Positions 8,157 to 16,146 of a stretch of 64,000 bases of DNA are shown here, piece after piece. The notes under the pieces are model-generated. The model had not been told where the DNA came from. It saw nothing but the letters and a program-made list of their open reading frames with translations, and searched no databases. This DNA comes from Syntrophopropionicum propionicicum_A. Lineage in GTDB: Bacteria > Bacillota > Desulfotomaculia > Desulfotomaculales > Pelotomaculaceae. The translations under genes were made by a program, and so were the position numbers. The stretch's first letter is position 1; each line of letters opens with the position of its first letter. The stretch is taken from NCBI RefSeq assembly GCF_048984525.1, contig NZ_JBMGJC010000001.1:248001-312000 (forward strand). The letters are read 5' to 3'.

Positions 8157-8362
8157 CAATTTGACAGGGATTTACAGGATTAAAGATTAAAAAAATATAT
8201 CACAAGATTTACATGATTATTAAGATTTACAGGATTCAATAATTATTATTAAAATAGAAATTCCCAGAATCATTATCCTTAGTTATTTTGGCAAATTAAC
8301 TCTGTTTAAAATATTTTATAATCCTGTAAATCCATTTAAATCTAGTTAATCCTGTCTATTTG
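8157..8362. repeat. AGGATT-type interspersed inverted repeat, copy 1
   Basis: The left arm is built from short words such as GATTTACAGGATT. The right arm holds their complement (AATCCTGTAAATCC and GTTAATCCTGTC) around an AT-rich, unconserved centre. The same architecture recurs at 28260-28466, 30653-30828 and 34050-34198. No gene is visible in the 375-base gap from 8039 to 8413 apart from this element and the promoter candidate above. Confidence 0.8.
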
Positions 8363-8413
8363 TTTTCATTTTCTTACTTTGATGGTGGTTAGTTAGCGGA
8401 ATTGATTTCTAAG

Positions 8414-9580
8414 TTACTTGAAAGAAAAGTTCTGGCCAATCCGCTTTACGGCTTCAGCCAGGAGCGTCTCGTCCTTTACCATCGCTATTCTTACGTAACC
8501 TTCGCCCTGTCTGCCGAAAGCCCCTCCCGGAATGACAACTACTCCCGCTTTCTCCAATAAATCTGAAACAAAGTCAAAAGAAGAGGAATATCCCGGTGGC
8601 AGCGGCGCCCAAATGAACATGGACGCGCTGGGTTTTGGCATGCGCCAGCCAATTTCAGCCAGGCCGTCGACCAGCACGTCTCTGCGGCGCTGGTAGGTCC
8701 TGGCGGTGGCGGCAACACAGTCCTGAGGCCCGTTAAGGGCTGCGATACCCGCTTCCTGTACTGCGAAAAACACACCATAATCTATATTCGATTTGATTAA
8801 GGCAAGGTTAGAAACAACCTCCCTGTTCCCGACGACAAAACCCAGCCTGCAGCCCGCCATATTGTAAGTCTTTGACAGTGAATAAAACTCCACTCCCACT
8901 TCCTTGGCGCCTTCGGCCTCCAGGAAGCTCACGGGTTTAAAGTTGTCATAAGCCAGTTCAGCATAGGCCACATCATGGCAGACCAAAACATCATACCTGC
9001 GGGCAAAGTCAACCACACGCCTGAAGAAATTGCTGTCTGCCGAAGCGGCCGTCGGGTTGTTAGGATAATTGATCCACATCATTTTTGCTTTTTTTGCAAT
9101 ATGTTCCGGAATAGCGGTCAAATCAGGCAGAAAGTTATTTTCAGCCAGGAGCGGGACTGGGTAAATTTCTCCCTGTGCCATCTGTATGCTGAAGCTGTAA
9201 ATAGGGTAACCGGGATCCGGTACCAGTGCCATATCACCCGGGTCGATATATGCCATAGCCAGATGGGCCAGCCCGTCCTGTGAGCCCATCAGCGCCAGTA
9301 TTTCATTTTCCGCGTTAAGTTCAACATCAAACCTTTTTTTATACCAGCCTGCCACCGCCTCGTACAGGCGGGGCATGCCGCCCAAAGAATATGAATAATT
9401 CAATGGGTTCGCCACGGAATTCTGCAGGGCCTCTATTATATGGGGGGCGGGAGGAAGGTCGGGGCTGCCCACGCTGAGGTTGATCACCTCAATACCTTTT
9501 GATTCAAATATTTTCTTTTTTTCATCCATATTGTTAAAAATTCCTGAGGACAGACTGTCCATGCGCTTTGCCTTATTCAT
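8414..9580 (-). CDS. dapL: LL-diaminopimelate aminotransferase-like PLP enzyme
   Basis: This is a fold type I aminotransferase of 388 residues. INLSVGSPDLPP near residue 35, INYPNNPTAA near 170, and the PLP lysine in SLSKTYNMAGCRLG near 236 are characteristic. Its closest match by eye is the DapL group, which converts tetrahydrodipicolinate directly to LL-diaminopimelate using glutamate. That would complete the lysine/peptidoglycan route with the dapA and dapB genes elsewhere in the window, where no dapD/dapH-type genes are seen. ATG at 9580 follows GGAGGT. Assignment to DapL rather than another class I aminotransferase is likely but not proven. Confidence 0.75.
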   Translation of the reverse strand: MNKAKRMDSLSSGIFNNMDEKKKIFESKGIEVINLSVGSPDLPPAPHIIEALQNSVANPLNYSYSLGGMPRLYEAVAGWYKKRFDVELNAENEILALMGSQDGLAHLAMAYIDPGDMALVPDPGYPIYSFSIQMAQGEIYPVPLLAENNFLPDLTAIPEHIAKKAKMMWINYPNNPTAASADSNFFRRVVDFARRYDVLVCHDVAYAELAYDNFKPVSFLEAEGAKEVGVEFYSLSKTYNMAGCRLGFVVGNREVVSNLALIKSNIDYGVFFAVQEAGIAALNGPQDCVAATARTYQRRRDVLVDGLAEIGWRMPKPSASMFIWAPLPPGYSSSFDFVSDLLEKAGVVVIPGGAFGRQGEGYVRIAMVKDETLLAEAVKRIGQNFSFK

Positions 9581-9616
9581 TAATGACCTCCGGGTTATTA
9601 ACCTGTCTAATTTGTT

Positions 9617-10432
9617 CTATTCCACTCTTTTTTTAAGTTCCTCCACTACTTTGTAGGGAACAGTGACTATTCCGAACCGGCTTCCTTCCTTATGCCCCGG
9701 GCTGTGGTAATCAGACCCTCCGGTAGCAATTAAGCCTTTCTGCCGGGCCAACAGCTTAAAATAGCGGGACTGTTCTCCAGAATGAGAAGGATGGTCGGCC
9801 TCGATACCGTCCAGGCCCGCTTTTATCAATTCGCACAAAAGATGCTCCGATACGTTCAGTCCCGGATGAGCGAGTACAGCAGCGCCTCCGGCTGATTTGA
9901 TCAATTTAACCGCCTCGACAGGCTCCATTTTATACCTGGGCACGTAGGCAGGCCGCCCCGCACCTATAAACTTTTCAAATGCTTCAAAAACTGTCTCCAC
10001 AGTGCCGATTTTAATCAGCGCAGCGGCCAGGTGAGGCCTGCCGACCGAGCCGCTCCCTGAAATGTCCGTCACCATCTCCATAGTTACGGAAAAACCGAGC
10101 TCCTGCAGTTTTTCAACCATCCTCTCCATGCGGTATACCCTTGTTTCACGCAAATACGCCAGCCTCTCAAGAAATGACTGGTTATCCAGTTCCACCAGGT
10201 AGCCAAGGATATGTATTTCTTCTCCCCGTGTGTATGACCCCAGCTCGATGCCCGGTATCACCTCAACTCCACTTGTGCGGCCGGCTTTCATGGCTGGCCC
10301 GATGCCTTCAAGGGTGTCGTGGTCGGTTATGGCTATAGCCTCCAAATTAATAGATTTAGCCATCCTGACAATTTCTTCGGGCGTGCAGCCGCCATCGGAC
10401 GAGGTGGTGTGTATATGGAGGTCAGCCGGCAT
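9617..10432 (-). CDS. PHP-domain phosphoesterase (YciV / RNase AM type)
   Basis: This 271-residue protein has a PHP metal-dependent fold. The motifs DLHIHTTSSDGG (residues 4-15), ITDHDT near 38, HPGLN near 198 and GSDYHSPGH near 244 supply the metal ligands. Relatives cleave 3',5'-nucleoside bisphosphates or trim short RNA ends. The ATG at 10432 has AGGGGTGAT upstream. A TGTCGAA word (a Spo0A-box heptamer) lies about 20 bases before it, which may be chance. It is followed after 36 bases by the dapL-like gene, so the two are probably cotranscribed. The exact substrate is unknown. Confidence 0.8.
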   Translation of the reverse strand: MPADLHIHTTSSDGGCTPEEIVRMAKSINLEAIAITDHDTLEGIGPAMKAGRTSGVEVIPGIELGSYTRGEEIHILGYLVELDNQSFLERLAYLRETRVYRMERMVEKLQELGFSVTMEMVTDISGSGSVGRPHLAAALIKIGTVETVFEAFEKFIGAGRPAYVPRYKMEPVEAVKLIKSAGGAAVLAHPGLNVSEHLLCELIKAGLDGIEADHPSHSGEQSRYFKLLARQKGLIATGGSDYHSPGHKEGSRFGIVTVPYKVVEELKKRVE

Positions 10433-10509
10433 TTTTGATCACCCCTAATTTTTTTCGACACTTTTTATTTTAAAACCTGCTTTGGGGTCTTAAAAACCAG
10501 AGAATCACT

Positions 10510-10556
10510 TAATAAAACAACACCTGTTTATTAATATTTAATAAACAGGTGTTTTT
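10510..10556 (-). terminator. Terminator of spoVS
   Basis: A long stem of AACACCTGTTTATT with its complement, around an AT loop, is followed on the minus strand by TTGTTTTATT. It lies 38 bases after the spoVS stop codon and before the PHP gene. Confidence 0.85.
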
Positions 10557-10593
10557 ATTAATTTATTTATTACTGATTTATCCAACTGACTGG

Positions 10594-10854
10594 TTATCTC
10601 GGCTCTACAATAAGCTTGATGGCTGTCCTTTCTTCCCCGTCGATTATGATGTCTGTAAATGCAGGAATACAGATCAGGTCAACTCCGCTCGGTGCTACAA
10701 AACCTCTGGCTATCGCTACAGCTTTTACTGCTTGGTTAAGTGCACCCGCGCCGATAGCTTGCATTTCAGCGCAGCCCCGTTCACGGAGCACACCAGCCAG
10801 GGCGCCGGCTACAGAATTTGGGTTGGACTTAGCTGAAACCTTTAATACTTCCAT
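10594..10854 (-). CDS. spoVS: Stage V sporulation protein S
   Basis: This 86-residue protein is near-identical in layout to SpoVS of other spore formers. It begins MEVLKVSAKSNPNSVAGALA and includes GAGALNQAVKAVAIARGFVA and the C-terminal KLIVEP. SpoVS is a small Alba-like, probably nucleic-acid-binding protein needed for septation and coat formation in Bacillus sporulation. It is a single-gene unit with its own terminator and a strong SigH-type promoter at 10923-10949. The conserved sequence leaves little doubt about identity. Confidence 0.97.
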   Translation of the reverse strand: MEVLKVSAKSNPNSVAGALAGVLRERGCAEMQAIGAGALNQAVKAVAIARGFVAPSGVDLICIPAFTDIIIDGEERTAIKLIVEPR

Positions 10855-10922
10855 ATTTGCTGAAAACCTCCTTCATTACTTTGTATAAACTTGAACTCCT
10901 GATCTCCCTGTATGAAAATATA

Positions 10923-10949
10923 TTTCGCTAACCGCTAAAAAATTCCTTT
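10923..10949 (-). promoter_or_regulatory. SigH-type promoter of spoVS
   Basis: On the minus strand AAAGGAATT (10941-10949) matches the -35 consensus RNAGGAWWW. AGCGAAA (10923-10929) matches RNNGAAT at six of seven positions, with an 11-base spacer. In Bacillus subtilis spoVS is a known SigH target, which agrees with this reading. Confidence 0.7.
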
Positions 10950-11002
10950 CAATTAGACTCAAATATTTTTATAATATCATAATTTTCTAACTATTTATGT
11001 TC

Positions 11003-11782
11003 TTATTCGTAGTTTTGTATGCGTTGAATAGAAACTGCCTCGCCGGTATCTTCACTAACTTCTATCAAGGCCGCGTTAAATTGAAAAGGGCCTGTGGCGA
11101 CCTCAAAATACTGGGGAATTTGGGTGATGAACTTGCCGACAGCGGCTTCCTTTTTGACTCCGATAACTGAATCCATTGGCCCGGTCATGCCCAGATCAGT
11201 AATATAAGCGGTCCCTCCGGGGAGAATTCTTTCATCTGCGGTCTGCACATGAGTATGAGTGCCGACCACCGCTGATACACGGCCTGCCAGGTACCATCCC
11301 ATGGCTACTTTTTCCGAAGTGGCTTCAGCATGAAAATCGACAATTACGATCCTGGCTTTATCTTTTATTCTAGCTATTATCTCGTCAGCCTTGCGGAAAG
11401 GACAGTCCAAAGGCTCCTGAAAAATCCGCCCGGCCAGGTTGATCACACCTACCTTAACATGACCCGGCATGTCATAAACAGCCCAGCCCAGACCGGGTGA
11501 GCCCGGCGGGTAATTGGCCGGCCTGACAATCCTTGTTTCCCGGTCTATGTATTCAAATGCCTCCCTTTTATTCCAAACATGGTTGCCCATGGTAAGCATA
11601 TCCACACCGCCTGAAAACAGTTCACGGGCAGTGTCTTCTGTAATACCCTTGCCTCCGGCGGCGTTCTCACCGTTTGCAATTACAAAATCCAGGTTGAATT
11701 CTTTTCTCAAACTGCCGACATTGACCTTTACAGCCCGGCGGCCGGAACGCCCTACTATATCGCCGATTATCAGCAGGCGCAA
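11003..11782 (-). CDS. ymdB: YmdB-family metallophosphoesterase
   Basis: This 259-residue calcineurin-like phosphoesterase has the metal-binding motifs GDIVGRSGR (7-15), NGENAAGG near 38, GNHVWNK near 66, FHAEATSEK near 150 and GTHTHVQTAD near 174. In Bacillus YmdB hydrolyses 2',3'-cyclic nucleotides and influences the switch between motility, biofilm and other late behaviours. The start is TTG at 11782 with AGGAGGTC five bases upstream. It is 15 bases after the unknown 173-aa gene, and the two very probably share the SigH promoter upstream of that gene. Confidence 0.93.
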   Translation of the reverse strand: MRLLIIGDIVGRSGRRAVKVNVGSLRKEFNLDFVIANGENAAGGKGITEDTARELFSGGVDMLTMGNHVWNKREAFEYIDRETRIVRPANYPPGSPGLGWAVYDMPGHVKVGVINLAGRIFQEPLDCPFRKADEIIARIKDKARIVIVDFHAEATSEKVAMGWYLAGRVSAVVGTHTHVQTADERILPGGTAYITDLGMTGPMDSVIGVKKEAAVGKFITQIPQYFEVATGPFQFNAALIEVSEDTGEAVSIQRIQNYE

Positions 11783-11797
11783 AGATTTGACCTCCTG

Positions 11798-12319
11798 TTA
11801 CTTGTTAAAAACCAGGACCCTGCCTTCTTCCCTGAAGGCAAACAAATATTTATTCTCCACAGATCCTTTTATGCATTGAAGCATATGTTCGATTATCTCT
11901 TCCTGGGCAATAGCGTCTTCTTCGATGAGACGATCATTTTCTTCTGTCACGAGGTTGGAATTAAGGCATTGGCGGAACAACTCCACTATCAGGGATATTT
12001 CCTCCTGAGCGAGGGATTGCACATCACGCTGCACCTCAATCATGGTCAGGTTGTCACATATATTATGATTTATGGCAACCAAAAGAGTTTCTTTGCCTTC
12101 CAACAGGTTGTACGCTTCAATACTGTCCAAAAGCTTTCCTTTGAGGCTGGCAAGCTCATTATCCCCTAATACCTGTGAGTATATAAATGTAAACTTCAAT
12201 AATTGTTTTTCCGGATCAAAGTTGACGGTGGACACTTCCGGGTAACGCACCAGTATCGAAATCAACAGGCCTACGCTGTCTGTTAGTTCTTCACTGCCGC
12301 CTTTATAACTGAATCCCAT
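11798..12319 (-). CDS. Unknown 173-aa protein in operon with ymdB
   Basis: This soluble acidic protein has no signal peptide and no membrane segment. It has a beta-rich first half (residues 20-110, e.g. STVNFDPEKQLLKFTFIYSQ), then a helical acidic stretch (120-150) rich in Glu/Ile, and ends FREEGRVLVFNK. I do not recognise a family. The ATG at 12319 follows GGAAGGTG. An almost perfect SigH promoter lies 42 bases upstream of the start codon, and ymdB follows closely, with spoVS beyond. The context suggests a role at entry into stationary phase or sporulation, which is inference. Confidence 0.85.
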   Translation of the reverse strand: MGFSYKGGSEELTDSVGLLISILVRYPEVSTVNFDPEKQLLKFTFIYSQVLGDNELASLKGKLLDSIEAYNLLEGKETLLVAINHNICDNLTMIEVQRDVQSLAQEEISLIVELFRQCLNSNLVTEENDRLIEEDAIAQEEIIEHMLQCIKGSVENKYLFAFREEGRVLVFNK

Positions 12320-12360
12320 GCTGACACCTTCCTTATCAAAAACCTGCCGAATATTAAATG

Positions 12361-12387
12361 ATTCTGTTTAATAAAGATTATTCCTGC
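12361..12387 (-). promoter_or_regulatory. SigH-type promoter of the unknown gene and ymdB
   Basis: On the minus strand GCAGGAATA (12379-12387) and ACAGAAT (12361-12367) are 11 bases apart. Both hexamer regions match the SigH consensus RNAGGAWWW-(11-12)-RNNGAAT at every position. Confidence 0.75.
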
Positions 12388-12488
12388 TTTTTTAAACTGG
12401 AGCTCTTTAAAAAATTCTTCCAGATCAAATCAATATTGGATGCGCGTTGAGCCACAGTAGGGAGCCAGCCGGGATACTATAAATAAGA

Positions 12489-12535
12489 GGACATACCTGC
12501 GTGGAAGGTGCGAACTTCCATAAGCCGGTATGTCC
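12489..12535 (-). terminator. Hairpin after rny, probable terminator
   Basis: GGACATACC pairs with GGTATGTCC, and inside it GGAAG pairs with CTTCC. On the minus strand the stem is followed by TCTTATTT, a weak U-tract. It is about 60 bases past the rny stop codon. The GGGGACA edge also resembles other intergenic repeats in the window, so it may have originated as one. Confidence 0.55.
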
Positions 12536-12595
12536 CCTTTTCCCTTGTGAAGATATCATCACAACAAATTTCAGAAATTTATTTCATTATCACGC

Positions 12596-14134
12596 TTACT
12601 TGGCGTATTCTACAACTCTGGTCTCCCGGATAATAACTACCTTTATCTGGCCGGGATAATCCAGTTCATTTTCAATTCTCTTGGTAATCTCCCGCACCAG
12701 GCGCACAGCGGCCAAATCGTCAATTTTGTCCGGCTTGACCATGATCCTTACTTCGCGGCCGGCCTGAATGGCAAAAGATTTTTCCACACCTTCGAATGAG
12801 CTGGCTATTTCTTCAAGCTTTGTTAACCGTTTAATATATGATTCCAGGGTCTCTCTGCGAGCGCCCGGCCTTGCCGCGGATACCGCGTCGGCGGCCTGGA
12901 CGAGGACGGCTATAATAGTTTTTGGCTCTTCATCCCCGTGGTGGGCGGCAATGGCATGGATAACTTCATGCGCCTCCCGGTATTTCTTGGCCAGGTCAAC
13001 ACCTATAGTCACGTGAGGGCCTTCCACTTCATGGTCAACGGATTTCCCCAAATCGTGCAGCAGGCCGGCTCTTTTAGCCACCTGGATATCCGCCCCTAAC
13101 TCCGCGGCCATCAATCCTGCCAGGTGGGCGACTTCGATAGAGTGCTTCAGGACATTTTGCCCGTAACTGGTACGGAATTTAAGCCTGCCGAGCAAAGTGA
13201 TAATCTCGGGGTGCAGCCCGTGCACACCGGTCTCAAAGGAGGCCTGTTCACCTGCTTCACGGATCTGTGTATTAACTTCCTTTTGTGCCTTTTCTACCAT
13301 CTCTTCGATACGGGCCGGGTGGATCCTGCCGTCGACAATCAGCTTCTCCAGGGCGATCCTGGCCACTTCCCTGCGGATCGGATCAAAACCTGATAGAATA
13401 ACCGCTTCGGGAGTGTCGTCGATAATCAAATCTATACCGGTCAGCGTTTCAAAAGCTCTTATGTTCCTGCCTTCACGGCCGATAATACGGCCCTTCATTT
13501 CATCGCTTGGCAGCGGTATAACCGCCACGGTAGCTTCAGCCACATGATCGGCGGCACATCTTTGAATAGCCAGGGAAATGATATCGCGGGCGCGTTTTTC
13601 CCCTTCTTCCTTGGCTTTATTCTCAATGTCTTTTATCATCATGGCCGCTTCATGCTGAATTTCTTTTTCAATATCAGCCAGCAGGATCTGCTTGGCTTCC
13701 TCGGAAGTCAAACCGGATATGCGTTCCAGCTCTACTAATTGCCGGTTATAGATATCCGATAGCTTTGTCTTTACCGCTTCAATTTCCAATTCTTTTTTGT
13801 TTAGATCTTCTTCCTTTTTTTCAATGGAATCGACCTTGCGGTCCAGGGTTTCTTCCTTTTGCACTAAACGGCGCTCAAGCCTTTGCAATTCTGACCTGCG
13901 CTCCCTGTTTTCCCTTTCCACGTCATTGCGCAGCTTCAGCACTTCTTCTTTGGCTTCAAGAACGGCCTCTCTTTTCTTGGCCTCCGCTCCTTTATCGGCC
14001 TCTTCTATAATTTTTTTAGCTTCAGCCTCAGCGGAAATAATTTTAGCTTCCGCCAGGTATTTCCTGAGGAAGTATCCCAATACAAAAGTAAACAGCGCGG
14101 ATACTATAATAATAATGACAGTGGTTACATCCAC
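12596..14134 (-). CDS. rny: Ribonuclease Y
   Basis: This 512-residue endoribonuclease initiates mRNA decay at the membrane. Domains in order are a single N-terminal membrane helix (residues 5-23), a long charged coiled coil (about 30-165), a KH domain around GRIIGREGRNIRAFE (near 215), an HD domain with LLHDLGKSVDHE (near 365) and AAHHGDE, and a conserved C-terminal region. The start is GTG at 14134 with AGGAGGTG seven bases upstream. A strong terminator sits only about 45 bases before the start, with an unusual leader (14183-14338) behind it, suggesting regulated read-through. Confidence 0.97.
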   Translation of the reverse strand: MDVTTVIIIIVSALFTFVLGYFLRKYLAEAKIISAEAEAKKIIEEADKGAEAKKREAVLEAKEEVLKLRNDVERENRERRSELQRLERRLVQKEETLDRKVDSIEKKEEDLNKKELEIEAVKTKLSDIYNRQLVELERISGLTSEEAKQILLADIEKEIQHEAAMMIKDIENKAKEEGEKRARDIISLAIQRCAADHVAEATVAVIPLPSDEMKGRIIGREGRNIRAFETLTGIDLIIDDTPEAVILSGFDPIRREVARIALEKLIVDGRIHPARIEEMVEKAQKEVNTQIREAGEQASFETGVHGLHPEIITLLGRLKFRTSYGQNVLKHSIEVAHLAGLMAAELGADIQVAKRAGLLHDLGKSVDHEVEGPHVTIGVDLAKKYREAHEVIHAIAAHHGDEEPKTIIAVLVQAADAVSAARPGARRETLESYIKRLTKLEEIASSFEGVEKSFAIQAGREVRIMVKPDKIDDLAAVRLVREITKRIENELDYPGQIKVVIIRETRVVEYAK

Positions 14135-14176
14135 AACAACTCACCTCCTTGTCTCAAATAATATTAAGGACTATAC

Positions 14177-14206
14177 AACAAAAAAAACACCGAGTAAAAC
14201 TCGGTA
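14177..14206 (-). terminator. Terminator between recX and rny
   Basis: On the minus strand ACCGAG and CTCGGT form a stem around TTTTA, followed by eight T residues. It could end the recA-recX transcript and/or the candidate leader RNA at 14183-14338. Confidence 0.88.
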
Positions 14207-14338
14207 GAAAATATACTGATACTACTTATATACTTGTCCAGTCCCAGGTAAGGAAAATTAGATCACCAAAATGAGCGCCATCTAAAAGTTCGGCAAGTAA
14301 TAACCTGCCAAACTCCTACCTCCCGACAATATTGGATT
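14183..14338 (-). ncRNA. Candidate small RNA or rny leader RNA
   Basis: Between recX and rny there is a promoter-like pair, then a hairpin (GTTTGGCA pairing with TGCCGAAC, about 14285-14312), then about 70 unassigned bases and the strong terminator at 14177-14206. The unit would be roughly 155 bases. It contains a GGGAGG followed after seven bases by a nine-codon TTG-initiated frame, which may or may not be translated. Whether this is an independent sRNA or a terminating leader of rny cannot be told from sequence. Confidence 0.4.
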
Positions 14339-14344
14339 TTATCT

Positions 14345-14374
14345 ATAATAAAACCCGTACACAGTAGTATACAA
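14345..14374 (-). promoter_or_regulatory. SigA-type promoter before the rny leader
   Basis: On the minus strand TTGTAT (14369-14374) and TATTAT (14345-14350) have an 18-base spacer. Start of transcription would be near 14338. Confidence 0.5.
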
Positions 14375-14420
14375 TTCTATTTTCTCCCAGTATTTATTGT
14401 ACAGGAAGTTTACAATACTG

Positions 14421-14891
14421 TCAAGGCTGAACGCTACTATCACACCCCGTACCCAATGTCGCGCAAACACTATTGATAACGGTATAAGAAAATCCCCTGC
14501 GTTTAAGAAAACCTGCCAGGCGTGGATAAGGACAGGACCCGCCGCACTGCGTTATTTTTTTCTCCGCTATTTTCAATGCTGAGCACAATTCATCTTCAGG
14601 GCTGAACTCCGCAAGAGATGCATTGATGACATCAATTTTAATACCCTTAGCCAGCAGCTCCTGCCGCAGCCCGTAGCTGCCCTTTTTACCGGACCTGCAC
14701 GAAATCCAATTGCGGGCAAAAGCTTTATCGTCGATATAACCCAGCTCCGTCAGCTGTAACATGACGCTGTCAACCACATCGCTTAAATAACCACTACATT
14801 CAAGCCGCCGCCGCAACTCTGACTCTGAGCGGGGACGGTAAGTCATGAGCTTGTATGCAAATAACCTGGCTCGATCTGTTTCACTGCTCAC
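14421..14891 (-). CDS. recX: Regulatory protein RecX
   Basis: This 156-residue helical-repeat protein modulates RecA filaments. It carries the family pattern YKLMTYRPRSESELRRRL near residues 12-29, then LTELGYIDDKAFARNWI and KGSYGLRQELLAKGI. The start is GTG at 14891; its GTGA overlaps the recA TGA stop, so the two are translationally coupled. Length is normal for clostridial RecX. The C-terminus (from about 140, VCATLGTGCDSS) is less conserved. Confidence 0.92.
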   Translation of the reverse strand: MSSETDRARLFAYKLMTYRPRSESELRRRLECSGYLSDVVDSVMLQLTELGYIDDKAFARNWISCRSGKKGSYGLRQELLAKGIKIDVINASLAEFSPEDELCSALKIAEKKITQCGGSCPYPRLAGFLKRRGFSYTVINSVCATLGTGCDSSVQP

Positions 14892-15931
14892 TTAATTTCT
14901 CCGTCACCAGCCTGAACCGCCGGGCCGGCCGTCTCTTTCGCGCCCAACATATTCAAAGCCTGGCGAACTTTATGCTCGATTTCATTAGTTAGTTCGGGGT
15001 GATCTTTGAGGTATTCTTTTACATTTTCCCTGCCCTGGCCAAGCCTGTCCTCCCCGTAGGAATACCAGGCGCCGCTTTTGCTGATAATGCTCATTTCCGC
15101 GGCGACATCCAGGATGCTGCCTTCTTTGGATATGCCGGTACCGTACATTATATCGAAATCAGCCGCCTTAAAAGGCGGGGCGACTTTATTCTTCACTACT
15201 TTTGCCCTCGTGCGGCTGCCTATGATATCCGTTCCCTGTTTGATATTTTCCTGTTTGCGCACCTCGAGGCGTATCGTGGCGTAGAACTTGAGGGCACGCC
15301 CGCCAGTGGTCGTTTCGGGTGAACCGTAAACCACTCCCACCTTTTCACGGATCTGGTTGATAAAAATGACGGTTGTTCGCGACCTGCTTATCGCGCCGGT
15401 AAGCTTACGCAGAGCCTGGGACATTAAACGCGCCTGCAGCCCTACATGGGCGTCTCCCATTTCGCCTTCTATTTCTGCGCGGGGCACCAGCGCGGCGACG
15501 CTGTCTACCACAATAACGTCAATGGCTCCGCTTCGCACCAGAGCCTCGGCGATTTCCAGCGCCTGCTCGCCTGTATCCGGCTGGGAAACCAGGAGGTTTT
15601 CTATATCAACGCCTAAATTGTTGGCATAGCTCGGATCAAGCGCGTGTTCGGCATCAATAAAGGCCGCCGTACCCCCAGTTTTCTGAGCCTCGGCGATAAT
15701 ATGGAGGGCGACCGTGGTTTTACCGGATGATTCAGGTCCGAATATTTCAATTACCCGCCCCCGCGGCACCCCACCCACCCCCAGGGCAATATCCAGGGCA
15801 ATAGCGCCGCTCGGAATAACTTCCACGTTCATTTTGGCGGACGCGGACCCCAGCTTCATAATAGAACCTTTTCCGAACTGCCTCTCGATTTGAGTCAGAG
15901 CTAAATCCAAAGCTTTTTGTTTGTCTGACAT
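14888..15931 (-). CDS. recA: Recombinase RecA
   Basis: This 347-residue DNA strand-exchange ATPase and SOS coprotease shows FGKGSIMKLG, Walker A GPESSGKTT, the loop SQPDTGEQALEI, Walker B VIVVDSVAAL and INQIREKVGV. The open frame extends to a GTG at 15952. However, the ribosome-binding site GGGAGGGG lies inside that extension and fits ATG 15931, so the shorter start is used. A SigA promoter with a LexA box just upstream indicates SOS control, and recX follows with overlap. Confidence 0.98.
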   Translation of the reverse strand: MSDKQKALDLALTQIERQFGKGSIMKLGSASAKMNVEVIPSGAIALDIALGVGGVPRGRVIEIFGPESSGKTTVALHIIAEAQKTGGTAAFIDAEHALDPSYANNLGVDIENLLVSQPDTGEQALEIAEALVRSGAIDVIVVDSVAALVPRAEIEGEMGDAHVGLQARLMSQALRKLTGAISRSRTTVIFINQIREKVGVVYGSPETTTGGRALKFYATIRLEVRKQENIKQGTDIIGSRTRAKVVKNKVAPPFKAADFDIMYGTGISKEGSILDVAAEMSIISKSGAWYSYGEDRLGQGRENVKEYLKDHPELTNEIEHKVRQALNMLGAKETAGPAVQAGDGEIK

Positions 15932-15958
15932 GATTTCCCCTCCCAAACTCACTGTAAC

Positions 15959-15972
15959 AGAACACCTGTTCG
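15959..15972 (-). promoter_or_regulatory. LexA (SOS) box at recA
   Basis: On the minus strand the site reads CGAACAGGTGTTCT, matching the Gram-positive LexA pattern GAAC-N4-GTTC exactly. It begins 11 bases after the -10 element, so it covers the transcription start. Confidence 0.85.
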
Positions 15973-15983
15973 TTTACAATTTC

Positions 15984-16013
15984 ATTATAATGGTTATTTC
16001 TGGTTAATGTCAA
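15984..16013 (-). promoter_or_regulatory. SigA promoter of recA
   Basis: On the minus strand a perfect TTGACA (16008-16013) and a perfect TATAAT (15984-15989) are separated by 18 bases, directly upstream of the LexA box. Confidence 0.88.
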
Positions 16014-16100
16014 TACTAAAATTTCAAAAAAATATAGAAAGTAATTTAAGCCGCACGTCGAGGTGGTATTAATTTCTCTTTAATACTTAGCCATTGATAG

Positions 16101-16145
16101 CTGCCTGGCATTCTCACGTCCAAAGTCTCACGACTCACGACTCAT
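16101..16145. repeat. GAGACGTGAG-type repeat, partial copy
   Basis: Words such as TTCTCACGTC, AGTCTCACGACTCACGACTCA fill the space up to one base from the deaD stop codon. Only one arm of the element is clear here. Related full copies lie at 3121-3310, 47626-47750 and 61303-61448. Confidence 0.7.
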
Positions 16146-16146
16146 T

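Noticed and set aside
10447..10459. Single TGTCGAA word before the PHP gene as a Spo0A site
   Set aside because: One heptamer is expected several times by chance in 64 kb on two strands; there is no second box or promoter layout as at 23536-23557.
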